DNA of 64,000 nt from a bacterium (GCA_026417415.1 JAOADG010000024.1:1-64000), one strand, 5' to 3'. Counted from the stretch's first letter, positions 1 to 9,898 are shown. Program-made: numbers and translations. The notes: generated from the sequence alone by a model not told the origin.

Positions 1-171
1 TCAGTGTATGATATTCAAGGTAGAGAAGTAGCCCAATTAACCAAAGCGAGATTAAATGCAGGGAAGTACAGTGTGAACTTTAATGCAAAGGATCTACCCA
101 GTGGAATCTACTTTGCAAAACTTACTTCCAATGGAATGACATTGACGCATAAATTGACGTTAATCAAGTAA
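1..171 (+). CDS. T9SS type A C-terminal sorting domain (3' end of a secreted protein)
   Basis: Only the last 56 codons lie in the window; the frame is open from base 1 to the TAA at 169-171. The peptide has the usual end of a type IX secretion sorting domain: a beta-strand with VYDIQGREV, then LNAGKYSV, then LPSGIYFAKL, ending in a basic LIK. The same pattern ends the proteins at 6794-9898, 27599-29017 and 31864-34317. Such domains carry cargo through the T9SS and are normally removed or modified at the cell surface. The function of the missing upstream part cannot be known. A terminator follows 24 bases later. Confidence 0.8.
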   Translation, partial: SVYDIQGREVAQLTKARLNAGKYSVNFNAKDLPSGIYFAKLTSNGMTLTHKLTLIK

Positions 172-194
172 TCTCTTTTGAATAGAATTCATCC

Positions 195-230
195 AAAAAC
201 CGATTTTCAACAGAGAATCGGTTTTTTGTT
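195..230 (+). terminator. Rho-independent terminator
   Basis: An 11-bp stem pairs 195-205 (AAAAACCGATT) with 216-226 (AATCGGTTTTT) around a 10-base loop, and its 3' arm runs into a T tract. It lies just after the stop codon of the T9SS protein tail and before the asparaginase gene. Confidence 0.75.
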
Positions 231-276
231 TATACAGATGCCTTTTGTAATTTAGAAAAAATAAATTGGAGTACCC

Positions 277-1320
277 TTGAAAGAGCAACCACCTATCCTT
301 CTTGAAGTTACTCGCAACCATCAGGTTGAAATGTATCATTGTGCTTCTATTGCAATGGCTAACGCAAATGGCGAACTACTTTTTCATCTTGGTGATCCTG
401 AAGCAAAACCATTTACAAGATCATCCATGAAACCCTTTCAAGCCCTACCATTTGTAGAAGAGTGGAAGGATGAAATTACATTAGAAGAAATTGCGATAGC
501 TGCAGCTTCACATTCTGGAGAAATATTTCACCGACGTGCGGTTGCTAAAATTCTAGATCGATTCAATGGTTCAATGAATCTGTTACAATGTGGAATTCAT
601 CCGCCATTAGATAAAGAGGTACGTCGTGATTTAGAGCGTGAGGGAAAAACACCTGATGTACTGCATCACAATTGTTCTGGAAAACATGCTGCAATGTTGG
701 CAACTGCATTCAAGAAAAAAGAGACGCTTGAAGGATATTATGAATTGCATCATCCAGTGCAACAACGAATACTATCTAGAATTGCAAGGTTCTGTGATGA
801 AAAAATGAACGAGATTGAAACAGGAATGGATGGCTGTTCTGTGGTAACGTTCGGACCAACATTAAGAGGAATGGCTACCGCATTTGCAAGGTTAGCAGAA
901 AACACGACTAGATTTGGAAAAGAATTATCAAGAATTCGTGACGCGATGCTCACCTTACCGGAATACATTGCAGGCACACATGAACGAATTGATACAGATC
1001 TAATGAAAGCCGCTAAAGGGCTTATCGCAAAAGCAGGTGCTGCTGGGTATTATACTGTTGGATGGCATGATCAAGCAACCAATACCGGTGTAGGAGTTGC
1101 TTTCAAAGTTTGGTCAGGCGATCAATCGGCGAGGGATGCTATCGTTGTGATTCTGCTTGAAGCACTCGGATTGTTGCCCGAAAATTGGGGCAGTAAAAGC
1201 GGTTGGGGTGCAAGGACTTTGAAGAATTGGGCAGGTAGAACCGTTGGTGTTATTCGACCTTCACATATTTATAAACAAGCGCTAAGTCAATTGAATTCAC
1301 CTGTACGTTATGAGTTGTAA
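277..1320 (+). CDS. L-asparaginase II family protein (Rhizobium ReAV type)
   Basis: This 347-aa cytoplasmic protein belongs to the asparaginase II family (PF06089), which hydrolyses L-asparagine to aspartate and ammonia and is unrelated to the E. coli AnsA/AnsB fold. An SxxK pair (S49, K52), S80 in the ASHSGE motif and K275 match the Ser-Lys dyads described for R. etli ReAV. C133, K136 and C187 match its zinc-binding set. The start is TTG, supported by GGAG at 268-271 five bases upstream; no in-frame ATG fits better. It is monocistronic, convergent with yidC. No signal peptide is seen. Family assignment is firm; the in vivo substrate is inferred. Confidence 0.88.
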   Translation: MKEQPPILLEVTRNHQVEMYHCASIAMANANGELLFHLGDPEAKPFTRSSMKPFQALPFVEEWKDEITLEEIAIAAASHSGEIFHRRAVAKILDRFNGSMNLLQCGIHPPLDKEVRRDLEREGKTPDVLHHNCSGKHAAMLATAFKKKETLEGYYELHHPVQQRILSRIARFCDEKMNEIETGMDGCSVVTFGPTLRGMATAFARLAENTTRFGKELSRIRDAMLTLPEYIAGTHERIDTDLMKAAKGLIAKAGAAGYYTVGWHDQATNTGVGVAFKVWSGDQSARDAIVVILLEALGLLPENWGSKSGWGARTLKNWAGRTVGVIRPSHIYKQALSQLNSPVRYEL

Positions 1321-1353
1321 TACAGGGAACTTCAAATCCATTGATCTATCTTC

Positions 1354-3126
1354 TTATGCCTTTTTGATCTCTGGGATTTTCTTATCTGTAGTGCCTTTAA
1401 TGAAATGTTGCTGAACCATTGTGGCGATATTGTATAAGAAGTAGTACAATACCAAACCACTGGGAAAACTATTAAAAATCACAGTCATAAAGATTGGGAA
1501 GAAATACATCATAAATTTTTGGTTGGGATCCGGGCTACTCGTTTGTTTTGTCATATAAAACTGTGAGATACCCATTAAAATTGGAAGCAGTGCAACATTA
1601 GAACCGTATAAGGGAATAGAAAAATTTAAATAGAAAATGGCTTCCGGTTGGGATAAATCCTTTATCCATAAAATGAAAGGTGCTTCGCGCAATTCTATTG
1701 TTGAACGAAACACAATAAACAAAGCATATAAAATGGGCATTTGCAACAACATCGGCAGACATCCTGCTGCAGGATTTACTTTATATTCAGCATAAAGTTT
1801 AAACATTTCTTCCTGCATCTTTTTAGGATTATCCTTATATTTGGTGCGTATTTCTTGCATCAACGGTTGTAACAAAGCCATCTCTTTCATGCTGCGAAAT
1901 TGTTTAGCAGTTAAGGGCCATAAAACAATTTTAATAATGATGGTGAACACCAAGATTACTAAACCATAATTCGGAATGACAGAATAAAGTGTAGTAAGAA
2001 TCCAAAGTACACCTTTGGAAATGGGTCGTATAATTGCCCAACCCCAATTCATTACAATATCTAAATTTTCTGCAAATGAACTCACATAACTTTGTTTTAA
2101 TGGTCCCCAAAATACTCGTGTAGTATATTGATACTCCAAATTGTCTGAAGGAACGGTAATTTGTACTCGTTGTGTTTTCCATTTTGGTACAGGACCAATA
2201 TCGGAATTCATTTGTACACTCAAACCATTTTTAATTGGAGATAGTGCTACTAAAAAGTATTTGCTTCGTTGAGCAACCCACAAGGTAACCCCTGTTGCTT
2301 CAAACTTTTCCATTTTATCTGCATTGGGAGAAAATTCTTCATGAGTTCCATTTGATGGTGTCCCTAACCAAACATGGCTCCCGACAAAGTATTCTTCACC
2401 AGTTTGAATCATTTTTGCGATTGCAGTCGCACGAGCATCTTCAGTGGGATATAAACCGGGCGAAAGAATCCAAACCCCGTTACCACTTGTCAATTGTGGG
2501 TTCGCTTGAAATGAGGAAGTCACTTGGAACTCAAAATGACCATCTTGAAATGTATAAGCTAACTTAACTGCACCAACTTCATTTAAATAACCTTCAAGAA
2601 ACAATTGACCTTTTTCTTTATTTTTTAGTGTAATTAAAGTATCTGAACCTTTGTAGATGACATAGTCAGCACTTCTTACACCGCCATCACGAAAAACAAT
2701 TCCAGGAGTAATGGAATATCCTTCAGGACGAACTGTTTCCACACTATCTTTTAAATATTTTCCGTTGGGATGTAATTTCCAACTAACAAAACGTGCTCCA
2801 TCCCAAGCAATAATCGCCGTATAAAGGGAAGTAATTACTTTTGTCTTTCCAAAACTAAGATCAGTGGTTCTTTTATTCCAAGGAATCGATTCGCGTAATG
2901 GTGTGGTTGCTTGCGTAACAGTGGTATCTAATGCACGTAAAATCGGTTTGGTTAAGATAGCAGCACTATCCTTTGTTGCAATTGAATCCGTTGATTTCGT
3001 TGTGAGTGTATCGGAGAACCGTTCTACTTTAGGTGGTGGTTTAGGATAAAAAAGATCTTGCAAATAGGATGATAAAAATAATACTAGACCTATGAGTAAT
3101 ACGGCTATCCAAGCATTACGATCCAT
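1354..3126 (-). CDS. yidC: Membrane protein insertase YidC
   Basis: This 590-aa inner-membrane protein inserts and folds membrane proteins with or without SecYEG. It has an N-terminal transmembrane helix (about residues 5-22), a large periplasmic beta-domain (about 60-345) and the Oxa1/Alb3 core with five helices (about 360-575), including the cytoplasmic loop with QPLMQEIRTKYKDNP. In the first core helix the conserved basic residue of the hydrophilic groove is Lys (TIIIKIVLWPLT), where E. coli has Arg; Lys is usual in Bacteroidota-type proteins. GGAG sits 5 bases before the ATG. It stands alone here, without the rpmH-rnpA-mnmE genes that often flank yidC. Confidence 0.96.
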   Translation of the reverse strand: MDRNAWIAVLLIGLVLFLSSYLQDLFYPKPPPKVERFSDTLTTKSTDSIATKDSAAILTKPILRALDTTVTQATTPLRESIPWNKRTTDLSFGKTKVITSLYTAIIAWDGARFVSWKLHPNGKYLKDSVETVRPEGYSITPGIVFRDGGVRSADYVIYKGSDTLITLKNKEKGQLFLEGYLNEVGAVKLAYTFQDGHFEFQVTSSFQANPQLTSGNGVWILSPGLYPTEDARATAIAKMIQTGEEYFVGSHVWLGTPSNGTHEEFSPNADKMEKFEATGVTLWVAQRSKYFLVALSPIKNGLSVQMNSDIGPVPKWKTQRVQITVPSDNLEYQYTTRVFWGPLKQSYVSSFAENLDIVMNWGWAIIRPISKGVLWILTTLYSVIPNYGLVILVFTIIIKIVLWPLTAKQFRSMKEMALLQPLMQEIRTKYKDNPKKMQEEMFKLYAEYKVNPAAGCLPMLLQMPILYALFIVFRSTIELREAPFILWIKDLSQPEAIFYLNFSIPLYGSNVALLPILMGISQFYMTKQTSSPDPNQKFMMYFFPIFMTVIFNSFPSGLVLYYFLYNIATMVQQHFIKGTTDKKIPEIKKA

Positions 3127-3204
3127 GCTTCTCCAAAGTTGTTTTAATAAAAATAAAGGTACTTGACGATTTTCTTACACGCAACTTCTTAGGGATTACA
3201 TACA

Positions 3205-3235
3205 AAGGGGTGCTTGTTCTATAAAAGCACCCCTT
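3205..3235 (-). terminator. Hairpin after the lamin-tail-domain gene
   Basis: A perfect 11-bp inverted repeat, AAGGGGTGCTT at 3205-3215 and AAGCACCCCTT at 3225-3235, lies 20 bases beyond the stop of the minus-strand gene. The T run after the stem is short, so it may be a weak or Rho-assisted terminator. Confidence 0.6.
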
Positions 3236-3254
3236 GATATACATCAATCTAAGT

Positions 3255-5987
3255 TTAGTTAACAGCAGTTACCCGATAATACCTTCGTGGTGTATTCGTA
3301 ATAACGTTTGTATCGGTATAAGAAGTTCCATTTATAGTGTCTAACAATTCCCAAGGTCCTGTTTGTAAAGATGCACGGTACACACGATAGAAGACAGCAC
3401 CTTGAACGGGACTCCAGCTGATAGTGATATCACTACCACTTCTTGTAACCACCACTCCTGTAGGAGCACTAGGAGGTGTGGTTGCAGTGTAGGTGATTTG
3501 TACTGTTTGAGGTGTTGCTACATTATTATGAACATCAGCAATGTTACTTGCCACAACAGTGTAGGTAATACCATCTTGAAGTGGTAATGGTCCTACAGTT
3601 AAATACACTTCAGTGCCATTGGGTTGTAATGCAGCAGAAATGATTTGACGATTTCCGTCTATACTATAATTAGAAGCATTATTGGCTACTGTTTCAAGTA
3701 ACGCTTCATTAAACTGTAAAGAAATTGTCGTCGCATTTATCGCACTACCGTTTAATAGTGATGGCGGTGTAGTATCGCCACCTAAATGCGGCAAGCCAGG
3801 GCTTCCATATTCACCATTAGCCATTAATACCGGTGAGTATTCCCAAGATGTTGGCAAAGTATTATCTAAACTTGGATCAATTAAAGAAATGGATCGCCCA
3901 TTCATACTTACTGGCCATGGTGCTGTTCCGCTATATGTGACGCTATCCACCATTTCTCCATTCGCATTGTAGATGACTATCCGATCTGTTCCATTGGCCA
4001 ATTGAATACCATTGACGTAGTCAAAGTGAGCAGTAATTCCATACGTTGCTAAGGTATCTACGTTGTAAGCAAATACTCGATATTGTCCAGGTTGAATCAC
4101 GAAACTTGTTCGGATAGTATCACGTGCTGAATTGTCATTGAACGTCCAACCCTGTAAATCAATTGGTGCATTAGTGGAATTGTAAATTTCAAACCATTCC
4201 CCTTGTGGATCTGCAGGTGTTCCCGGATTGTACATAATTTCAGTAATCACAATAGGAGGTATTGGCGGTGCTGTATAGGTAACAGTAGTTGTATGGCTTG
4301 TCAACGTATTTCCACTAACATCTTGGATATTGCTAATCGTTAATGAATACGGTGTACCACTTATCAAGGGAGTTGCAGAATTTAACATTAAAATTACCGT
4401 AACATTATCTGCCTGTAACGTTGCAGAAGCAAGAGTTCTGTTTGGTGAAAACGAATAATTTGCCAAATTGTTCGCAGACGAAGCAAGAATCGGTTCATTA
4501 AAAATCAAATCTACACGTGTTGAAGTGATTACTGTAGCACTTACTAAATTTGGTGGTGTGACATCGCCACCACTATTGAGTGCTCCCGGTGTTCCGTGTA
4601 ATGAGTTTGATGAATGCCAACTCGTTCCAAGGTTATTATCCATAGAAGGTGATGTCAATTCAATACTATAACCGCTTTGTATCACCGGCCAAGGGGCGGC
4701 ATTCGAATACGCTACACTATCTATCAAATTCCGATTGGCATCGTAGATACGAATCTGATCTCCACCGTCATCCAAACCAAAACCAAATGAAGGTCCAATT
4801 AAACCAGTATAGTTTGGAAATGCATTTCTAAATGCCGCACTATCCTGAGCAAGTACCATATAACCGCCGGCTGGAAGAATAGTACCATAGCGTAAATAGT
4901 AAGTGCGATTTTGGTTATCTTGAACTAAAAAATAAGACAAATTTTGGTTGCTGCTGGTGTTATTGTACAATTCAAACCAATCAGTACTTCCGTTAGTCGG
5001 AGTGTACATAATTTCGTTTACTACCAAAGAAAGATCACCTAATACAGAATTTTGCACTCGATACCATAGATATCCTGATGCTGGAAAACGTGATGTAGTG
5101 GAACCGGGATTAGATGCTTCAACATAGAATTCTACAATACTTCCGTCAGCAAATGGTGGTACTTGTGCTACATAATTATTTCCAGACGATAGCGTCATTT
5201 GGACGTTGTTGGTAGGAAGCATTTGATTCACTAAGTAATACAATGTAACAGTACCATTATTAACATTGTTGACAGTGGCTGTAATTGTTACGGGGTCTGT
5301 GCTAGATGGATTTTGAATGTTTCGTACAACACCAACAATAGAAGGGGGACTTACCTGTCCACGTAAAGATGCAATCCAGTTACTATTTTCAGTGTTGTTG
5401 CCCACCCCAGGAGTGGCATCAGTGCTGGTGACACGGGTCCAATTGGTAGCATTGGATACACCAGCTGCAGTATTGGAATTATAAAATACTGCTTGATTAG
5501 AACCCGGTCGTAAAGTGTTCGCTATAAATGCAGCATTATCTCCTTGATCCCAATCGTGTACAATTGTATTTGATGCATTACGTAAAATTGGGTTATCGGT
5601 ATTAGTCGTGTTGCTAAAATTTATCCAAGCTGTTTGGGCGAGATTACCAGCTGAGTTACTAGGCATAATAACTCGATAATCTGAACCAATAGTCAAATCA
5701 TCTTCTGGTAACAAAGGATCACGTCCGCCATTGTTGTAAATTACAATCAATGTTCCTGCAGGAACACTTTGCCACATTGTACCAGAAAAGGTAATCACAC
5801 CACTTCCGCCACCATCGCGAAGTGTCCAGTTTTGCATATTGAGGTTATCTTGAATCACTAAAATTTCTACCCACTCATTGGTTGTACCAGTTCCCCCTTG
5901 AGACCATTCATTGATAATGGCAGGTTGTCCATAAGTGATGCTAAAAGTGAAAGCAATCCACAGAAAAACGATAAAAATTCTTTTCAT
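3255..5987 (-). CDS. Secreted protein with three lamin-tail domains, Ig-like domains and a C-terminal FN3
   Basis: This 910-aa protein starts with a Sec signal peptide (residues 1-20, MKRIFIVFLW then a hydrophobic stretch ending before Gln). The visible order is a lamin-tail domain (LTD, PF00932; about 20-160), a linker, LTD 2 (about 320-475, VVNEIMYTP and DWFELYN), an Ig-like SwmB/Big_5-type domain opening with DVTPPNLVSA, LTD 3 (about 580-740, ITEIMYNPG and EWFEIYN), a second such Ig-like domain and a final FN3 domain. It lacks a T9SS sorting domain. An upstream TTG at 5999 is in frame, but the strong GGAGG (5992-5996) overlaps it and serves the ATG at 5987. LTD proteins of this kind are surface or secreted adhesion or nuclease-associated proteins; the function here is unknown. 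Confidence 0.85.
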   Translation of the reverse strand: MKRIFIVFLWIAFTFSITYGQPAIINEWSQGGTGTTNEWVEILVIQDNLNMQNWTLRDGGGSGVITFSGTMWQSVPAGTLIVIYNNGGRDPLLPEDDLTIGSDYRVIMPSNSAGNLAQTAWINFSNTTNTDNPILRNASNTIVHDWDQGDNAAFIANTLRPGSNQAVFYNSNTAAGVSNATNWTRVTSTDATPGVGNNTENSNWIASLRGQVSPPSIVGVVRNIQNPSSTDPVTITATVNNVNNGTVTLYYLVNQMLPTNNVQMTLSSGNNYVAQVPPFADGSIVEFYVEASNPGSTTSRFPASGYLWYRVQNSVLGDLSLVVNEIMYTPTNGSTDWFELYNNTSSNQNLSYFLVQDNQNRTYYLRYGTILPAGGYMVLAQDSAAFRNAFPNYTGLIGPSFGFGLDDGGDQIRIYDANRNLIDSVAYSNAAPWPVIQSGYSIELTSPSMDNNLGTSWHSSNSLHGTPGALNSGGDVTPPNLVSATVITSTRVDLIFNEPILASSANNLANYSFSPNRTLASATLQADNVTVILMLNSATPLISGTPYSLTISNIQDVSGNTLTSHTTTVTYTAPPIPPIVITEIMYNPGTPADPQGEWFEIYNSTNAPIDLQGWTFNDNSARDTIRTSFVIQPGQYRVFAYNVDTLATYGITAHFDYVNGIQLANGTDRIVIYNANGEMVDSVTYSGTAPWPVSMNGRSISLIDPSLDNTLPTSWEYSPVLMANGEYGSPGLPHLGGDTTPPSLLNGSAINATTISLQFNEALLETVANNASNYSIDGNRQIISAALQPNGTEVYLTVGPLPLQDGITYTVVASNIADVHNNVATPQTVQITYTATTPPSAPTGVVVTRSGSDITISWSPVQGAVFYRVYRASLQTGPWELLDTINGTSYTDTNVITNTPRRYYRVTAVN
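3487..5034 (-). repeat. Tandem LTD plus Ig-like unit, two copies
   Basis: Within the lamin-tail protein, a unit of about 255 codons occurs twice in tandem (about 4263-5034 and 3487-4262). Both copies begin with a V(V/I)xEIMY strand, carry APWPV about 30 residues before a (D/G)TTPP or DVTPP linker, and end in a VTYTA strand. The copies are divergent at the DNA level, so this is an old duplication. Confidence 0.65.
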
Positions 5988-6114
5988 AAAATCCTCCAAA
6001 AATCAAAGGCGAGTATAAGGATAATGAATTAAAATGATATGAATGCTAATTCTAAGATATTCAAATGTACTTCAATAAATCACATTAGAGAAAAGTGATT
6101 AGATTACCAAAATA

Positions 6115-6678
6115 CTACTTACTGATTCGTTTGATGGTACATCCAAAGGGACGTGTTTCAATACCATTGACAGCTTTACCGTGAATCAATTTTTCTATAG
6201 CATTCCGCAAATCATTTGACTTAACTTTATCAACCTCTTGATTGTCATCTATCCTTCCACGGTAAATCAACTTACCATTGGTATCTATTAAAAACACTTC
6301 AGGGGTTACTTTTACTTTCCAACTATTTACCAATTTAAACTCAGGATCACGATAAATAGGAAAACTAAACTGGTTGGTAACGGAATGATTTTTTACCTCT
6401 TCATCGCTTTCGGTTTCGTTCGGATTGACTCCTACGATGATCAGTTGATCTTTGTAATCCTGTGCAATGGCTTCCATACGTTGATTATAAGCATTGGAAA
6501 CCGGACAACGGGTTGCAAGAATAAAAATCAACTGCGGTTTATCGTTTTTATCTCCAACCAATACTTCTTTTCCATCCAAACTTCGTACGATTACCGGTTT
6601 AATTTCAGCCAACGCTAAACTGCAAGAAAGTCCTAAATAGAAAACAAAAATAAATAATCTACTTGCAAAGTTCTGCAT
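6115..6678 (-). CDS. Secreted thioredoxin-fold redoxin with a single CPVS motif
   Basis: This 187-aa protein has a signal peptide (about 1-24) and a peroxiredoxin/TlpA-like thioredoxin fold. Instead of CxxC it has one cysteine, C58 in TRCPVSN, and a second conserved cysteine near the C-terminus, C180 in RPFGCTIK. This pairing of CPVSN with a C-terminal RPxGCxIK is typical of a redoxin subfamily found in Bacteroidota and Planctomycetota, probably a periplasmic thiol reductase or peroxidase. The substrate is unknown. It follows the large P-domain gene in the genome but is separated from it by a terminator, so it is probably transcribed alone. Confidence 0.78.
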   Translation of the reverse strand: MQNFASRLFIFVFYLGLSCSLALAEIKPVIVRSLDGKEVLVGDKNDKPQLIFILATRCPVSNAYNQRMEAIAQDYKDQLIIVGVNPNETESDEEVKNHSVTNQFSFPIYRDPEFKLVNSWKVKVTPEVFLIDTNGKLIYRGRIDDNQEVDKVKSNDLRNAIEKLIHGKAVNGIETRPFGCTIKRISK

Positions 6679-6743
6679 AGAGGGTTCCTTTTTAAACTTA
6701 CAAAAAACAGTACGTTCCTATAGATTGGATTATTGGAAGGGAT

Positions 6744-6771
6744 AAAAAAAGCGCCTTCCAAAGGAAGGCGC
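6744..6771 (-). terminator. Rho-independent terminator of the P-domain gene
   Basis: A 9-bp stem, GCGCCTTCC at 6751-6759 and GGAAGGCGC at 6763-6771, has a 3-base loop. On the minus strand it is followed by a run of seven T (6744-6750). It lies 22 bases after the stop of the 1034-aa gene. Confidence 0.88.
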
Positions 6772-6793
6772 CTCTCAGAGTGATAAAACATCT

Positions 6794-9700
6794 TTACTTG
6801 AGTAAAACGACCTTACTAACACCTACATATTTAGCAGTTTCCATACGGACAAAATAGGTACCTGTGGGTAAATCAATTGCACGAAGCCCAACAGTATGAA
6901 CACCTGCAGGCATTTCGGCATTAAAGAGTTCTGCTACCTTTTGTCCATTGATATTGTAAAGTGCAAGGTTCACTTGACTACGATCTGCAAGTGAGAATTT
7001 TACCTTGGTTTCTGAATTAAATGGGTTAGGATAGCTCCCCATCAGTTCATACTTCAGTGGTAGAGTAGTCGTGTTATCATTTGCAGAAGTAACTAAAGTG
7101 ACTTGAATTGGAATTGTAATGATATCATCTGTCGGGTTCCAAGTAATTCGCAAATCTGCATTATACAAACCACTTGGATCATTTTGTTGAGGAGTAAAGG
7201 TAACCGACAGGATATTATTTTGTCCAGGGTTAACACTACCAGAAGTAGGAGTTAAACTCCAGCGTGTATTGGAAACACCAAACTCATAGACAAAAACACG
7301 ATCTGGATTTCCTTGAACCAGTGCGACTAAAGTCCAGAAACCTGGAATCAATTCATCGCTAAGAGTTAATCCAGCACAGATATCTGTAGAGGCTGAACCG
7401 GGCAACGGAGAACGTAAAGTCAAAGTATCAAGGGTAGCCGTATTGTTTACATTCAATTTCGCCAAATGCGCTTGGTTAGCGCCATCCAACGCTACATACA
7501 ACTTGTAGCCACCTTGACCATTCGGATCCCAAGCCAAACCACCTACACCACCAATATTCCATGTTGCAAGTACCGTTCCAGTTCTTGTAATGCGCTTGAT
7601 ATAATTGTTGGACCAGTTTCCTACAAAGAAATGATCGGTTTCCGGATCGTAGGCAACGCCTCGTGGTAAAGCAAAAGTGGCTTGAGTAAGTGGGATATTT
7701 GCAGTACTTACTTGTGCACCCGTAGTCGGATTAAATGCACGTAAGAAAGAGGCATCCCAACCACCGTAGATATAATCGCCATCATATGCCATATCACGAA
7801 CGTTAAAGTTTGCAGCAGGTGCGCCACCAATAGTTAAACTATCAACTAAAGCGCCTTGAGCATTAAAGCGATAGAATTTTTGACCCGCACTGACATAGAT
7901 ATAACCATTTACAACTTCAACACCATAATTGTATTGGCTACCATTCAAAGGATCCACATTAATGGTTAATAATGGTTGCCATAAAGTATCAGGTTCATCT
8001 ACTTCTGGAGGTGTTGTTGGTCTGGAAGAAAACGGCAAAGCAAACTCAGTTACCAAACGGAGTTGCTCATCACTCATCTGAGTAACGTTATTGGGTACAG
8101 ACGGATTAGAAGACAAACTATTCCCCGGGTGAATTGCAGCATTCCAAGAAAGTGGTCCATCACCATTGTTTGTTAAAGTAACATTTGCAGAACCTGAATT
8201 TGGATAGTTCACTTGCATTTCAATAGAGGTTGGACTTGCTACTGCAATTGGTCGTGTCATTACGATGTTGTAAGTGGTTGTATCTGCACCGATAGTTACA
8301 TTTCCTGTGAAAGTGTTATACCCCGGCTTGGTTACGGTTACAGGAAATTGACCTGTCAAGGATTGCATTCCATATTGTCCTAAAGTGTTGGTAAAGGTAA
8401 CATTTGCTCCGATTTGGACGCGTGCACTATCTACTGCTTGACCTGCACGTGTGACGGTTCCTCTTACATAACTACCAGTTCCCGTAGTGAAAGAAAGTGA
8501 AAACTGATTGATGGTTCCAATATCACCAGATGCACCATCATATACCAACAACCACCAAGTTCCTGCTGAATTTGAACCATCCAAAGCACTTAATGGATTG
8601 GCAGGAATAAATGAACCTGTAAATGGAGGGGTACCGGAAGCAATCGGGGTTGTTGCTTCATCATCAAAAATGGTTTGTGTGAAATTGTCTCCGCTTCCAC
8701 CCACGTTTTGTGCTAAGACAACATTAACACCAGTTGGCGAACGTAGAATAAGTGTCAAATCTGCATCCCATGTATGAGTAATATCTACAAGCACGTTCAC
8801 ATCTGCCACTAAAAATCCATTCGCGATCAAAATTTGTGCTCGTGCAGTATCATTATCTACTATATTGACTGGAACAGACGGTGAATTAAAACTTAAACCT
8901 TGTGTTGGCCAGTTGTGATTGCGGGTAGTCGTTTGCCCACCAGTAATGACGATTCCTGTATACACAGTATCAGGGTAACCAAATGCACTAAAACGAACGG
9001 AGTAAGTTCCCGGATCAACATTATTAATCGTATAATTCCCTTGATTATTAGTCATAGTGCTACGGTTGATACCCATAATGGTAACATTTGCTCCTGCTAA
9101 TGGATTATTTGCTGCAGTAACAATACCAGTCAAGGTTCCATAATTTTGTGGGTTTGCAAGATTGATACGAACTGCTCTACCAACAACTGCATAAGCAGCA
9201 TTGAAAGCAATCTGCAATCCTACAGTACCCGTAGCATTTTCAATTCCAATAGTGGCACTATTGGTTACTGAACCTAATGAATTATACTGGAAATAAATAT
9301 GCCCAGAAGAAGTTAGAATAACTTGGAAAGTAAAGGTACCCGTTACTGAAGATGAAAATGCGCGTGTATTCCAAGTTACTACAAGTGTATCTGTTCCAAA
9401 ATTTTGATAGCGGATATAATGTCCTACGGTATTATCAACATATAGGTCATCCCAAAATGGAGCAATTAATAAATTGGGTGTAGCAGCATTTGGAATTGCT
9501 ACATTTGAATATGCGACAGAAGTTTCATTCGCATTCAATGTCATCCATCCATTGGTACAAACTTTAAATGAAGTATAATTCGTTCCGTAGAAACTAAAGT
9601 TAAAACCGATTGGATGAGCAGTCGTAGAAATTGCATCATCACCAGTAACATTGGTATTCGTACCAGTAGTAGAAATATCCCGCCAATTGTACACTGGTCC

Positions 9701-9898
9701 AGTTGGTTCGTTATCATTATCACGCCAAACATAACCAAAACCATCGGGTCCGCCTGAGGCATCTACAACCGGTGGATTAACAATTTCAGGTTCAATAACC
9801 TTTGCTTTGGAGGCAAAACTCACTGAACATAGACCCAATGTCAAAGCAAACAAGATTGTAAGCAAAGAACCTCGGTAAAAAAATTTGCGAAATTCCAT
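6794..9898 (-). CDS. T9SS cargo protein with P-domain and carboxypeptidase-regulatory-like domains
   Basis: This 1034-aa secreted protein has a signal peptide (1-29), a beta-sandwich (about 60-245) with a CTNGWMTLN strand, and a carboxypeptidase-regulatory-like domain (about 255-330). Next comes a proprotein-convertase P-domain (about 340-478: HTWDADLTLIL, then GTWWLLVYD). A second regulatory-like domain follows (about 483-555), then an Ig-like choice-of-anchor segment and an NHL-type propeller-like region (about 650-880). It ends with a T9SS type A sorting domain (about 955-1034, SYPNPFNSETKVKF then LPTGTYFVRM). GGAGG lies 7 bases before the ATG. P-domains usually accompany a protease, but none is visible in this chain, so it is more likely an adhesin or structural surface protein. 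Confidence 0.85.
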   Translation of the reverse strand: MEFRKFFYRGSLLTILFALTLGLCSVSFASKAKVIEPEIVNPPVVDASGGPDGFGYVWRDNDNEPTGPVYNWRDISTTGTNTNVTGDDAISTTAHPIGFNFSFYGTNYTSFKVCTNGWMTLNANETSVAYSNVAIPNAATPNLLIAPFWDDLYVDNTVGHYIRYQNFGTDTLVVTWNTRAFSSSVTGTFTFQVILTSSGHIYFQYNSLGSVTNSATIGIENATGTVGLQIAFNAAYAVVGRAVRINLANPQNYGTLTGIVTAANNPLAGANVTIMGINRSTMTNNQGNYTINNVDPGTYSVRFSAFGYPDTVYTGIVITGGQTTTRNHNWPTQGLSFNSPSVPVNIVDNDTARAQILIANGFLVADVNVLVDITHTWDADLTLILRSPTGVNVVLAQNVGGSGDNFTQTIFDDEATTPIASGTPPFTGSFIPANPLSALDGSNSAGTWWLLVYDGASGDIGTINQFSLSFTTGTGSYVRGTVTRAGQAVDSARVQIGANVTFTNTLGQYGMQSLTGQFPVTVTKPGYNTFTGNVTIGADTTTYNIVMTRPIAVASPTSIEMQVNYPNSGSANVTLTNNGDGPLSWNAAIHPGNSLSSNPSVPNNVTQMSDEQLRLVTEFALPFSSRPTTPPEVDEPDTLWQPLLTINVDPLNGSQYNYGVEVVNGYIYVSAGQKFYRFNAQGALVDSLTIGGAPAANFNVRDMAYDGDYIYGGWDASFLRAFNPTTGAQVSTANIPLTQATFALPRGVAYDPETDHFFVGNWSNNYIKRITRTGTVLATWNIGGVGGLAWDPNGQGGYKLYVALDGANQAHLAKLNVNNTATLDTLTLRSPLPGSASTDICAGLTLSDELIPGFWTLVALVQGNPDRVFVYEFGVSNTRWSLTPTSGSVNPGQNNILSVTFTPQQNDPSGLYNADLRITWNPTDDIITIPIQVTLVTSANDNTTTLPLKYELMGSYPNPFNSETKVKFSLADRSQVNLALYNINGQKVAELFNAEMPAGVHTVGLRAIDLPTGTYFVRMETAKYVGVSKVVLLK

